In this document: piece by piece, positions 1 through 7,843 of the stretch
How the letters are laid out: each line of letters starts with the position of its first letter
Numbering within the stretch: position 1 is the first letter of the stretch
Source of the DNA: Scatosoma sp045654025
GTDB lineage: Bacteria > Bacillota > Clostridia > Christensenellales > Borkfalkiaceae
Assembly: GCA_045654025.1 (NCBI GenBank)
Contig: JAZOMO010000007.1
Span: 1 to 59,902 of the forward strand
Direction of reading: 5' to 3'
Length of the DNA: 59,902 bases
The notes under the pieces: model-generated
Told to the model about the DNA's origin: nothing
The model's database searches: none
What the model saw: only the letters and a program-made list of their open reading frames with translations
Program-made: the position numbers and the translations under genes

Positions 1-2
1 CC

Positions 3-692
3 AACGTATACGTAATCACGACGGCAGAAACGCTTGGCTACTATGACAACAGCAAGAAAGCAGGCGAATACAGATATTTCTATGCTGAAAACTTGATGCC
101 TGTGGAAGAAACGCCTGCACCTGAAGAAACGCCCGCGCCTGCAAACGAAACGGCTGGCGGTTCTACCGAAGGCACGACCGGTGGTGAAGGCACGACCGGT
201 GGTGAAGGCACGACTGGTGGTGAACAGCCTAGCAATCCTGAAACCCCTGTAAAATACACAATCAGCTTCATGGTCAATGGTGAAGTTTACGCCACGGTGG
301 AAACAAGCGGCAACGAAATCATTACCTTGCCTGCAAATCCGACGGTAGAGGGTAAGTACTTTGGCGGCTGGTATTTTGACGAAGCATGGCAAAAGTCGTT
401 CAAGGCAGATTCCTATTCGAGAACTGCGTTGGAGGAAGACCTGACGGTGTATGCAAGATTCTATGAAGATAAGAACTACATGATTAATGGTGTCTTCAGT
501 TACGCAAGCTATGAAGAAATGTTGGCTGCAGGTAAGAACTATAACAGCTTCAACGCATGCTGGGACGTAACCAGCGGTATCCCCGTATGGAAGAACCTTG
601 AGGTTGAAGCCCCCGACCTTGGTGGTGACGAGGAAGAAAACACCTTCAACGGCGAATCGGTAGGCGACTTCAACCCCGACTGGATAAAATAA
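3..692 (+). CDS. C-terminal part of a surface protein with an InlB-type (List-Bact) repeat, 5' partial
   Basis: The reading frame is open from the left edge, so the start lies outside; 229 residues are visible. A low-complexity linker (EETPAP repeats, then TTGGEG repeats) leads into about 70 residues that look like a Listeria-Bacteroides (InlB B-type) repeat: a short hydrophobic strand, GGWYFD, and a closing LTVYARF. The tail ends in FNPDWIK with no LPxTG sorting signal or membrane anchor. Such repeats are common in secreted or surface-bound proteins of gut Firmicutes; the role here is unknown. The missing N-terminus would be needed to say whether it is an enzyme or a binding protein. Confidence 0.75.
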   Translation, partial: NVYVITTAETLGYYDNSKKAGEYRYFYAENLMPVEETPAPEETPAPANETAGGSTEGTTGGEGTTGGEGTTGGEQPSNPETPVKYTISFMVNGEVYATVETSGNEIITLPANPTVEGKYFGGWYFDEAWQKSFKADSYSRTALEEDLTVYARFYEDKNYMINGVFSYASYEEMLAAGKNYNSFNACWDVTSGIPVWKNLEVEAPDLGGDEEENTFNGESVGDFNPDWIK

Positions 693-733
693 GACTTTAA
701 GACATTGCCTTAAGGCTTTGTGACAAAAAAACG

Positions 734-762
734 TATCCCCCAAAGGACAACTTTGGGGGATA
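734..762. terminator. Strong 12-bp hairpin after the surface protein gene
   Basis: A perfect stem TATCCCCCAAAG / CTTTGGGGGATA encloses a 5-nt loop about 40 bases after the stop codon at 692. An A-run lies to the left (725-731) and only a weak T-rich stretch to the right. It is a credible terminator for the upstream gene, although the flanking T-tract is better on the minus strand. Confidence 0.55.
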
Positions 763-794
763 TATCATTTGTAGCGATATTTGCCGCCCTAAAA

Positions 795-966
795 CTTGCC
801 TCCCTTGTGTAAAGGGAGGGGGACCGCTCGCGGTGGTGGGATTGTAAAAAGAGGCTGTTTGGATAAGGCGACAACAATCTCCGTAGGGGCAGGCGTCCTC
901 GACTGTCCGCATAAACAATCCCTCAGTCAGCTGTGCTGACAGCTCCCTTTACACAAAGGAGCCAAG
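795..966. repeat. MITE/REP-like intergenic palindromic element
   Basis: The ends are near-perfect inverted repeats of 24 bases (795-818 and 943-966, core CTCCCTTTACACAA, two mismatches). The interior holds further small hairpins such as CAGTCAGCTGTGCTGACAG. No open frame of substance is present. The layout resembles intergenic repeats scattered through many Clostridia genomes. Together with flanking hairpins it fills the 343-base gap between 693 and 1035. Confidence 0.6.
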
Positions 967-993
967 GGCAGGAGGGGAAACCCCGCCCCTACG

Positions 994-1031
994 AAAAAAG
1001 CTCCCTCTTCCACGTGAAAGAGGGAGCTTTT
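994..1031. terminator. Bidirectional terminator downstream of the M6 protease gene
   Basis: Stem AGCTCCCTCTT (999-1009) pairs with AAGAGGGAGCT (1018-1028), loop of 8, with an A-run on the left and a T-run on the right. On the minus strand it follows the stop codon at 1036 within a few bases and ends in a U-run, as expected of a Rho-independent terminator. Confidence 0.8.
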
Positions 1032-1035
1032 TAAT

Positions 1036-4000
1036 TTACTTGTTCTTCGTGAACGTAATCGTTGCGGTCGTGTCCGTCAACGCATCCACCGTGAAGGTGT
1101 AGGCAATCTTGTTGCCTTGGTCGTCCGTCGTGTTGGCGGAAATGCTGTCACCTGCTGCGTAGGTGAAGTTGCCTGCCGACGATTTTACGTACTCAATCAG
1201 GTTGTCCTGCGTGCCGTAGCTATCGCTCGGGTCGGTATTATTGTTATATACGTCGTAATAGGTTTCACCGTCGTAGTCTTGGCTGTAAAGGGAAGCGTTT
1301 ACGTGGTACACGACAATGCCGTCTCTGCTGAAGTATCCTGCTTCGTCGCCCTCGTTCAAACCAACGTTACGATAGTAAACCAGTATGTAATACTCCTGGT
1401 AAACGCCCAGCGTTTCGTCCCAGTTGTTGGCGATGATGATGGTGTCGCCATTTTGCGAGAAGTCTTCTAACGTCAGGGTCACGCTGCCTTCTGCTACCAC
1501 AAGGCGAGAAGTGGTCAACCAGCCGTAGTTGAACTTAGTATAGGCGTTGTGGTCGCCCAGCATCGCATCCATGACGTCACATCCGGACAGAGGTCCTTCG
1601 TCGGTCGAATAGCTGGTATCGTAGTAGTCGTCCGCGCCTAAAACGTGCCCAAATTCGTGGATAAACGTGTAGGTGTTGATTGCCGAAGTGTCATACGAAA
1701 CGTTGCCGCTTTCGTCGTAGACTTCGTACATGAACTTGTAGGATGCCCAAAGGTAATCGTAGGCGGAAACGCCGTCGTATTCGTAATAACATTCTTGGCT
1801 GTCTGTGTACAAATTCCAGTATCTATACGCCCATTGCATGGTAACGTCAGAGTTGATGTCCAGCGTGTTAATGAGTACGATAGAGTCAATGAAACCGTTG
1901 CCGTCAGAGTCGAACTGCGAAAGGTCCATACGGCTCTCGTAATACGCCAAAATCTCGTCGATGATGTATTGGTCGCCGCATTCTATCTCTTGTCCGTAAT
2001 AATCCATCGTGGCGTTGAGATAATAGCTACTGTTGTTCTTCGGGGTAAACCACTCGTTCAAGACCGTGATGTTGAGGTCGAGCTTGCCATAACTGGAAGT
2101 ATAGTAGTAATCGTGTACGGAGTAGTAGTTGACTTCTGCAATCGAGCCCGTCCAAGCCTTGCGGATTTTGTCAATCGAATAGCCCTTGGATGCGGCGGTG
2201 ACGTCGCTGAACTGTACGGGAACGACCAACACCGCAGGGTTCGCGTTCGTCGTGGAGAGGGTAGGGCAACCGTCTAAATAATAGCCTTGATCGGTGACGT
2301 CCTTGACGTAGGTTGCTTTGGTGAAATCGACGTTATATACGCCGTTCGCGCCCGTGGGCAAGCCCTTGCCTGCGTTGGTCATTACGTTATCGGGTGTGGT
2401 GCTACCGCCCGAAGAGCCGCCCGAAGAGCCGCCGGAGCTACCAGAGTCATCACCCGTATTGTCAGAGGTGATAACGTAGGCGTATACCTCTAACCAGTAG
2501 CCGTCCTCATCTGCATCGTAATAGTATACCATATCGACGTAATATCCGTTGCCATTGTAGAAATACCAAGCGTCGCCGTAGTCGTCTGTATCCGTGCCTG
2601 CATAATCGTACGCGGAGAACGTTGCGCGGTAAGCATCAAAATCCGCCTGCGTATTGCCGAAGGTGTAGAAGCATATACCAGTTGCTACTTCGCCGTCGTC
2701 ATACGGTTGGGAGAATTCCTCTACGCCGTAGTCGTTGTTGGGGACAAAGGGGATAACCTCGCCGAAGTATTGCACGAACAGCGATTTTTCGCTGGAGGTA
2801 AAGTCGGTGTAGGTATAGTTGGTGGTATCGGAACTATCGCCGGAGCCGCCGCCTGTCGAATCGCCGCCTGTCGAATCGCCGCCCGAAGAGGAAGAGCCTT
2901 GACCGTAGAAGGTAATCGTGTTAATCATCACGCGCGTACCGCCGCTGGTCGTTTCAACGGTGACCGTCTTATTAACAGAGGTGTCTACGGTGATGGTTTC
3001 ATATTGTCCGTTGTTGGAGCTCTTGGTGAGGGTATATTGCGTTCCGTTTACCTTTAATACGGATGCGTTGTCCTTATATTTTGCAACCTCTAAGGTGACG
3101 GATTTAACGTTGCTTGCAACCGTGAATTTAAACGAGCCTACGTTTTTGCCTGTTCCCAGTTTGATACAGCCGTTGCCTTTCGCGTCGCGCGCGTTTACAT
3201 ACATATTCGTTCCGTTTGTAATATTTAAGGTGTAGCTGTTATTCGTGTAGGAGTTTGAGGATACTAAGCTTCCGTCGTTGTGCGAAGCCGAACCGTCATT
3301 GCCGAGGTTGAATACCGCCAAGCAATCGTCGGGCATTTCAGGGTCGGGCAGTTCAGGGCCGTCGCTTGAGCTTCCACCCGTGGAGCTATTGCCGCCCGTG
3401 GAGCTGTTCCCGGTCGAGTCGTCTGGTAATTCAGGGCTGGAGCTGTCAGGCAGTTCCTCGTCGCCGCTGTTCCCGGTCGAGCTGTCGAGGATTTCAGGGT
3501 TGGAGCTGTCACTGCTGGAACTGTTGCCACCCGTGGAACTGTCACTGCTGGAACTGTCGTCGTTGTCTGCATTAGGAACGATTATATAGGCGTATACTTC
3601 CAACCAGTAGCCGTCCTCATCTGCATCGTAATAGTACACCATATCGACGTGATATCCGTTGCCATTGTAGTAATACCACGTGTCACCGTAGTCGTCCGTA
3701 TCCGTGTCTACATAATCGTACGCGGAGAACGTTGCGCGGTAAGCATCAAAATCCGCCTGCGTATTGCCGAAGGTGTAGAAGCATATACCAGTTGCTACTT
3801 CGCCGTCGTCATACGGTTGGGAAAATTCCTCTACGTAATATTCGTTATTCGGGGCGAAGGGGATAACCTCGCCGAAGTATTGCACGAACAACGATTTTTC
3901 GGTGGGGGTAAAGGCGGTGTAGGTGTAGGTTACGGTGTCGGAACTATCGCCGGAGCCCGTATCTCCACCAGTCGAGTCCTCGGGGATTTCAGGGTCAACC

Positions 4001-4278
4001 GTAACGTCACCGCCGGTGCTGTCGCTGGAGATAAAGTCGCTGGAGCTGTTGCCGCCGGTGGTGTCGCTGGAGCTGTCACTGCTGGAGCTGTTGCCACCGG
4101 TACTGTTGTCGCCCGTCGAGCTATTGCCGCCCGTCGAGCTATTGCCGCCGATGCTATTGCCGCCGATGCTATTGCCCCCCGTGCTTGAACTGCCGGTAGA
4201 GGAAGGTTTCGGCTTGCATGCGCACAGTAAAGATGCCGCCATGCAGATAGATAATAATGCAATAATTGTCTTTTTCAT
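1036..4278 (-). CDS. M6-family-like secreted metalloprotease lipoprotein with duplicated N-terminal domain
   Basis: 1080 residues. A lipoprotein signal peptide ends near Cys21 (LLCAC). Ser/Thr/Gly/Asn-rich linkers separate two nearly identical domains of about 110 residues (roughly 115-235 and 480-605) that share a run starting FVQYFGEVIPF. Between them lies a beta-rich, possibly carbohydrate-binding segment (about 330-470). The C-terminal half carries HEFGHVLGADD, with His874, Glu875 and His878 as zinc ligand/catalytic residues and Asp883 as the likely third ligand position, typical of M6/immune-inhibitor-A-like metalloproteases. It should act outside the cell, tethered to the membrane, cleaving host or dietary proteins; the substrate is unknown. 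An AAGAAGG-type ribosome site precedes the ATG. Gene order with the sugar-binding lipoprotein behind it suggests a surface-protein locus. Confidence 0.85.
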   Translation of the reverse strand: MKKTIIALLSICMAASLLCACKPKPSSTGSSSTGGNSIGGNSIGGNSSTGGNSSTGDNSTGGNSSSSDSSSDTTGGNSSSDFISSDSTGGDVTVDPEIPEDSTGGDTGSGDSSDTVTYTYTAFTPTEKSLFVQYFGEVIPFAPNNEYYVEEFSQPYDDGEVATGICFYTFGNTQADFDAYRATFSAYDYVDTDTDDYGDTWYYYNGNGYHVDMVYYYDADEDGYWLEVYAYIIVPNADNDDSSSSDSSTGGNSSSSDSSNPEILDSSTGNSGDEELPDSSSPELPDDSTGNSSTGGNSSTGGSSSDGPELPDPEMPDDCLAVFNLGNDGSASHNDGSLVSSNSYTNNSYTLNITNGTNMYVNARDAKGNGCIKLGTGKNVGSFKFTVASNVKSVTLEVAKYKDNASVLKVNGTQYTLTKSSNNGQYETITVDTSVNKTVTVETTSGGTRVMINTITFYGQGSSSSGGDSTGGDSTGGGSGDSSDTTNYTYTDFTSSEKSLFVQYFGEVIPFVPNNDYGVEEFSQPYDDGEVATGICFYTFGNTQADFDAYRATFSAYDYAGTDTDDYGDAWYFYNGNGYYVDMVYYYDADEDGYWLEVYAYVITSDNTGDDSGSSGGSSGGSSGGSTTPDNVMTNAGKGLPTGANGVYNVDFTKATYVKDVTDQGYYLDGCPTLSTTNANPAVLVVPVQFSDVTAASKGYSIDKIRKAWTGSIAEVNYYSVHDYYYTSSYGKLDLNITVLNEWFTPKNNSSYYLNATMDYYGQEIECGDQYIIDEILAYYESRMDLSQFDSDGNGFIDSIVLINTLDINSDVTMQWAYRYWNLYTDSQECYYEYDGVSAYDYLWASYKFMYEVYDESGNVSYDTSAINTYTFIHEFGHVLGADDYYDTSYSTDEGPLSGCDVMDAMLGDHNAYTKFNYGWLTTSRLVVAEGSVTLTLEDFSQNGDTIIIANNWDETLGVYQEYYILVYYRNVGLNEGDEAGYFSRDGIVVYHVNASLYSQDYDGETYYDVYNNNTDPSDSYGTQDNLIEYVKSSAGNFTYAAGDSISANTTDDQGNKIAYTFTVDALTDTTATITFTKNK

Positions 4279-4373
4279 AAAAAATACCTTCTTTGGTTGC
4301 TTAATTGTACTATATAAACGTGAAGTGACCCTTTCGTGGTTCTACGCCAAAGGATTCTCCTGAATTTTAGTTC

Positions 4374-6419
4374 TTAGCTAATCGCAGCTATCTTTTCTGC
4401 CCAGCTGGCTTCATCCTGACCTAAGCGAGTAAACATTTTCCAAGCGTTAGAATATTCATCGCTACGCTTTGCGAAGACTTCGAGAATCGAGTTGTATTCG
4501 GTCGTACCAACAATAGGCGTATAGCCAGGGCTTGATGCCGAGTACACAAGGATCGGCGAATAGTTACGATACATAGCGTTGTCACCATACTGGTTAACGA
4601 CACGGTTGTTCGCGCGCAGGTTCACAATCGTCTTCTGATAAGGATCCAACTCGTTAAGAACTTCGTCGCTCATTACATCGTAGTCCATCAACGCCTTGGT
4701 AACGCCCGTGGTTGCGGTGAAGTTTTTCAATTCCTGTTCGGTGTACAAGAACTTCAAGAAGTCTTTACACAGCTCGATTTTACCTTCGTTGCCGGGCTTG
4801 TCGTCGATGTTGCCGTTGATCAAGCAGGTGGCTGTCACGCTGTTGATTGCCGCCTCTTCTCTTGCATTCTCTACGCCGGTTACCACTTCGCCGGTGACGG
4901 TGGTGGGCATATGCCAGTGACCGATGTTCTTAACTTCCTTACCGCCCGAATAGACCTTGTAGTCGTTGAACAAGCCGTAGCTTTCCGCTTCGTTGTACCA
5001 GTACGAACCTTCGACGTGCGCAGCAATTTCAGAGTAATCGCCAAGACCGTTAAAGACGAACGAACGCATTGCCGACTTATGGTTGTAGTCGGGGTCGAGG
5101 AAACGATCGTAGAACCAGCCTTGCTGTTCAGCCAATTCCATGAACGCGAACGCATAGTATCTGCCCGCCTGGTTGATTGCCTTGTAACCCGTTTCTTCGG
5201 TAACCGTTGCCTTTTCGGTGATGGGCTTTTTGATGCCCGTGCCCTTCCAAAGCTCTTCTTCGGAAACGCCGGTAACGTAGTCTACTTCACCGCTGAGCGA
5301 AGTAACTGCCGCCCTCTGTTCGTAGCCAGCCAGCGCCGTCCACAGACCTTCGATTAAGTAGTTTGCGTAGTCGATGTGGCCACCGGGCGCGCTGAAGGGC
5401 CAAACGCCGTTCCATTTAATGTATTCGCACATTGCAACCAGTTCGTCCAGCGTCGTAGGCATACCGTCGTCGTCCGTACCCGCGATACCGTCGTTACCAA
5501 CCGTCTTTTCTTCTGCAACGTCCGTGAAGTAGAAGGTTTCGCCTACCAGACGGCTATCATACTCATAAGCACTGCCAGGTTTTGCAAGATAGAAGCCATA
5601 TTCTTCAAACATATCAACGTCGTAGGATGCGCCGGAATACGTTTCGTAATGGGGCAACATGTAATATTTGTTAGCATAGTTACCAGTACCCTGCATTGCG
5701 AAGCGGTATCTTTCGTCCATCTTGCTCTCAATCGTCACACCAGGTTCACCGTATTCATCCAGCGTTTCGTCTCTAACGATGTCGGTGATATCCAAAAACG
5801 CATCCGCCTGAATCAGGTTGTACAGCTGGGAATATTTGTCCTGCAAGAAATACAGGTGTGTACCATCCGACTGCATACCATCGGACTTAACGGCGGTGTG
5901 GCTGGTGATTTCGAAGTGGACGCCATATTTACCTTCTTCGTACTGCTTGTCGCCGATATACGCTTTGAAATCTTCGATTGCATTATCCAACCACGCTCTA
6001 CCGACACCGCCACCGAAGTTCTTGACGTAGATAATCGTCGGTTCTTTGTTGTCGGGCAATTCGGAGTCACCAGAGCCAAAGAGCCCTTCAAAGAAGCTAC
6101 CGAGGCCGCCGAGGCCACCGAGGCCGCCACCCGTGGAGCTATTGCCACCCGTCGAGCTATTGCCGCCCGTCGAGCTATTGCCACCCGTCGAACTGTTGCC
6201 GCCCGTCGAGCTATTGCCACCCGTCGAACTGTTGCCGCCCGTCGAACTGTTGCCGCCCGTCGAACTATTGCCGCCCGTCGAGCTGTTGCCACCCGTCGAG
6301 CTGTTGCCGCCGATGAAGCTTGGAACGGAAGAGGACGAGGTGGAGGGGTTCACATCGCATGCGCACATAGAAGATGCTACCATGCAGATAGATAATAATG
6401 CAACAATTGTCTTTTTCAT
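4374..6419 (-). CDS. Extracellular sugar-binding lipoprotein (family 1 SBP), orphan paralog with a repeat linker
   Basis: 681 residues. Signal peptide with lipobox Cys21 (SMCAC), then ten copies of a GGNSST repeat and a Gly-rich stretch (about residues 35-110), then a solute-binding domain of about 560 residues. That domain is more than 80 percent identical by eye to the binding protein encoded at 49019-50788, including YVKNFGGGVGRAWLDN near its start and a Ca-site-like DGIAGTDDDG loop. No permease gene is next to it, so it probably delivers ligand to a transporter encoded elsewhere, perhaps the 50.8 kb permeases. The linker is missing from the 49 kb copy. The first 60 bases of the gene and its leader almost match those of the M6 protease gene downstream. 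Confidence 0.88.
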   Translation of the reverse strand: MKKTIVALLSICMVASSMCACDVNPSTSSSSVPSFIGGNSSTGGNSSTGGNSSTGGNSSTGGNSSTGGNSSTGGNSSTGGNSSTGGNSSTGGNSSTGGGLGGLGGLGSFFEGLFGSGDSELPDNKEPTIIYVKNFGGGVGRAWLDNAIEDFKAYIGDKQYEEGKYGVHFEITSHTAVKSDGMQSDGTHLYFLQDKYSQLYNLIQADAFLDITDIVRDETLDEYGEPGVTIESKMDERYRFAMQGTGNYANKYYMLPHYETYSGASYDVDMFEEYGFYLAKPGSAYEYDSRLVGETFYFTDVAEEKTVGNDGIAGTDDDGMPTTLDELVAMCEYIKWNGVWPFSAPGGHIDYANYLIEGLWTALAGYEQRAAVTSLSGEVDYVTGVSEEELWKGTGIKKPITEKATVTEETGYKAINQAGRYYAFAFMELAEQQGWFYDRFLDPDYNHKSAMRSFVFNGLGDYSEIAAHVEGSYWYNEAESYGLFNDYKVYSGGKEVKNIGHWHMPTTVTGEVVTGVENAREEAAINSVTATCLINGNIDDKPGNEGKIELCKDFLKFLYTEQELKNFTATTGVTKALMDYDVMSDEVLNELDPYQKTIVNLRANNRVVNQYGDNAMYRNYSPILVYSASSPGYTPIVGTTEYNSILEVFAKRSDEYSNAWKMFTRLGQDEASWAEKIAAIS
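6130..6309 (-). repeat. Ten tandem 18-bp units encoding GGNSST
   Basis: Ten 18-base units in phase with the reading frame, differing only at a few wobble positions. They code for a flexible linker between lipid anchor and binding domain. Such arrays expand and contract by slippage, so copy number is likely variable between strains. A degenerate version of the same repeat is in the N-terminal linker of the neighbouring protease (about 4080-4190). Confidence 0.95.
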
Positions 6420-6479
6420 AAAAAATACCTACCTTTGTCGATGAATTGTGTTATAAAATATGTGGTTATTTTTTTGTGA

Positions 6480-7628
6480 TTAGAGGGAATATGCAATCGC
6501 CGCCAAGCGCTTTGCGGAAGCCTTCAAGGATTCCAAAAACCCGAATTCGTCAGGGGAGTGGATTTTGCCGCCCGACGTCCCAAGCCCGTCTAAGCAGGGG
6601 ATTCCCACCGAGCTGATGTACGCCGAGTCCGCGCCGCCCTTTTTGGCAAGCGGCTTTAATCTAGGCAAGCCGTTTTCCTCAAATATGTTATTGATAGAAT
6701 CCAAAAGGTCGAGGTTTCTCTGCGCCAGTTCAAAGGCGGGGCGGAAACCGTGTTCCTCAATTTGCGTTTTGCATCCAGGTACGTAAACGACCTTTTCAAG
6801 CTCGGTTAAGTATTGTTCAATCTCTTCTCTTTGCTTGTAGTTTGCAAAGCGGAAGTTTACGCGCACTTCGCAGTAGCCGGGAACGGTATTGTGGGTCGTT
6901 CCCCCTGCGATAATACCACAGTTGCAGGTGATACCGTCTTCGTCCTTGAATTTTTCAAGCTCCAAAATCTTATGCGCCGCCTCTCTAATTGCGCTGGCGC
7001 CTGCCGTTGCGCAGATAGAGGAATGGGCTTCAATGCCCCAAATTTTCATGACATAGGTGGCGATACCCTTCATCTGTACGCAAGCCGTACCTTCGACGTT
7101 GCCCTCTAAGTTGAAAAATGCCAGCGAATCCTTGGATTTTTCACACATGTAGCCAACGGAGCGTTTGTTGATAGGGCGACTGCCTGCCTCTTCGTCGCTC
7201 TGCAATAAAAGGCGAATAGGTCTATCGGTGAATCCACATTTTTCCAAGGCGTCCATGGCGAGCATCGCGGCAACCGCGCCGCCCTTGCAGTCGGTTACGC
7301 CTGGGCCGTAGATTTTATCCCCCACAATCTTGGTGGCAGGCGCGCCAAACGAGCCGAGGGGATGCACCGTATCCATATGCGCGGAGAAGGTGATGGGGGC
7401 TTTGTTCGCCTGCGCGTTCATCGTCATACAGACGAGGTTGCCAGTAGGGTTTTCAAATACTTCCGTTTCCCAACCCTTTTGCTTTGCGTATTCTAAAAAA
7501 TATTCTCCAAGCTTATCGACCAGCTCCTTATTCATCGTCGGGGTTTCCAAGTTGCAGACCTCCACCCATTTTTGCAGATATTCTTCATAGAGGGAATCTA
7601 TACAATCAAACAACTTTTCGCACGCCAT
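6480..7628 (-). CDS. M20-family metallopeptidase (ArgE/DapE/PepT-like)
   Basis: 382 residues, cytosolic, no signal peptide. M20 hallmarks are in order: HMD at His84/Asp86 (metal ligand and neighbour), GVTDCKGG with bridging Asp113, and DEEAGS with catalytic Glu146 and ligand Glu147; a C-terminal HSPDEFG supplies the last His. The central lid domain (about 180-290) is present. Expected to hydrolyse small peptides or acylated amino acids; the exact substrate cannot be told. AAGGAG stands 7 bases before the ATG. It has its own promoter and a palindrome at the predicted transcription start. Confidence 0.88.
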   Translation of the reverse strand: MACEKLFDCIDSLYEEYLQKWVEVCNLETPTMNKELVDKLGEYFLEYAKQKGWETEVFENPTGNLVCMTMNAQANKAPITFSAHMDTVHPLGSFGAPATKIVGDKIYGPGVTDCKGGAVAAMLAMDALEKCGFTDRPIRLLLQSDEEAGSRPINKRSVGYMCEKSKDSLAFFNLEGNVEGTACVQMKGIATYVMKIWGIEAHSSICATAGASAIREAAHKILELEKFKDEDGITCNCGIIAGGTTHNTVPGYCEVRVNFRFANYKQREEIEQYLTELEKVVYVPGCKTQIEEHGFRPAFELAQRNLDLLDSINNIFEENGLPRLKPLAKKGGADSAYISSVGIPCLDGLGTSGGKIHSPDEFGFLESLKASAKRLAAIAYSL

Positions 7629-7648
7629 ATCGTAACTCCTTTGTGTTT

Positions 7649-7666
7649 ATGGTAATTTAATACCAT
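7649..7666. promoter_or_regulatory. Candidate operator palindrome at the M20 peptidase start site
   Basis: ATGGTAATTTAATACCAT is an 18-base inverted repeat between the -10 box and the ribosome site of the peptidase gene, covering the expected transcription start. Position and symmetry fit a repressor site; the protein is unknown. Confidence 0.45.
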
Positions 7667-7667
7667 C

Positions 7668-7696
7668 ATTGTAAATATTTTTACAGAAAAAGTCAA
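7668..7696 (-). promoter_or_regulatory. Promoter of the M20 peptidase gene
   Basis: Read on the minus strand: TTGACT (7696-7691), 17-base spacer, TACAAT (7673-7668). A good sigma-A type match about 40 bases before the start codon. Confidence 0.7.
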
Positions 7697-7756
7697 GACT
7701 TTTTTAAAGAATGGTCGTCGTAAAAGTGATTAAAAATTGAAATCTTCTAAAAACCT

Positions 7757-7785
7757 TGACATTTTGCGGGGATTGTGCCATAATG
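7757..7785 (+). promoter_or_regulatory. Promoter of the trk operon
   Basis: TTGACA (7757-7762), 17-base spacer, CATAAT (7780-7785). It lies about 60 bases before trkA and is back to back with the peptidase promoter. Confidence 0.75.
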
Positions 7786-7843
7786 GTAGAGTATTAAGTG
7801 AGGCTCGCGCTGAACGAGCGTTGCTTTGGTTAAGGAGAAAAGC

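Noticed and set aside
1117..2493. Several long reading frames opposite the M6 protease gene
   Set aside because: They are antisense shadows caused by biased codon use, lack ribosome sites and are Val/Arg-rich nonsense.
6130..6309. CRISPR array
   Set aside because: Units are 18 bases, adjacent, in frame, and without spacers; it is a coding tandem repeat.
5376..6395. 339-codon frame with Ala/Arg/Thr repeats opposite the orphan binding protein
   Set aside because: Its repeats are only the antisense reading of the GGNSST array.
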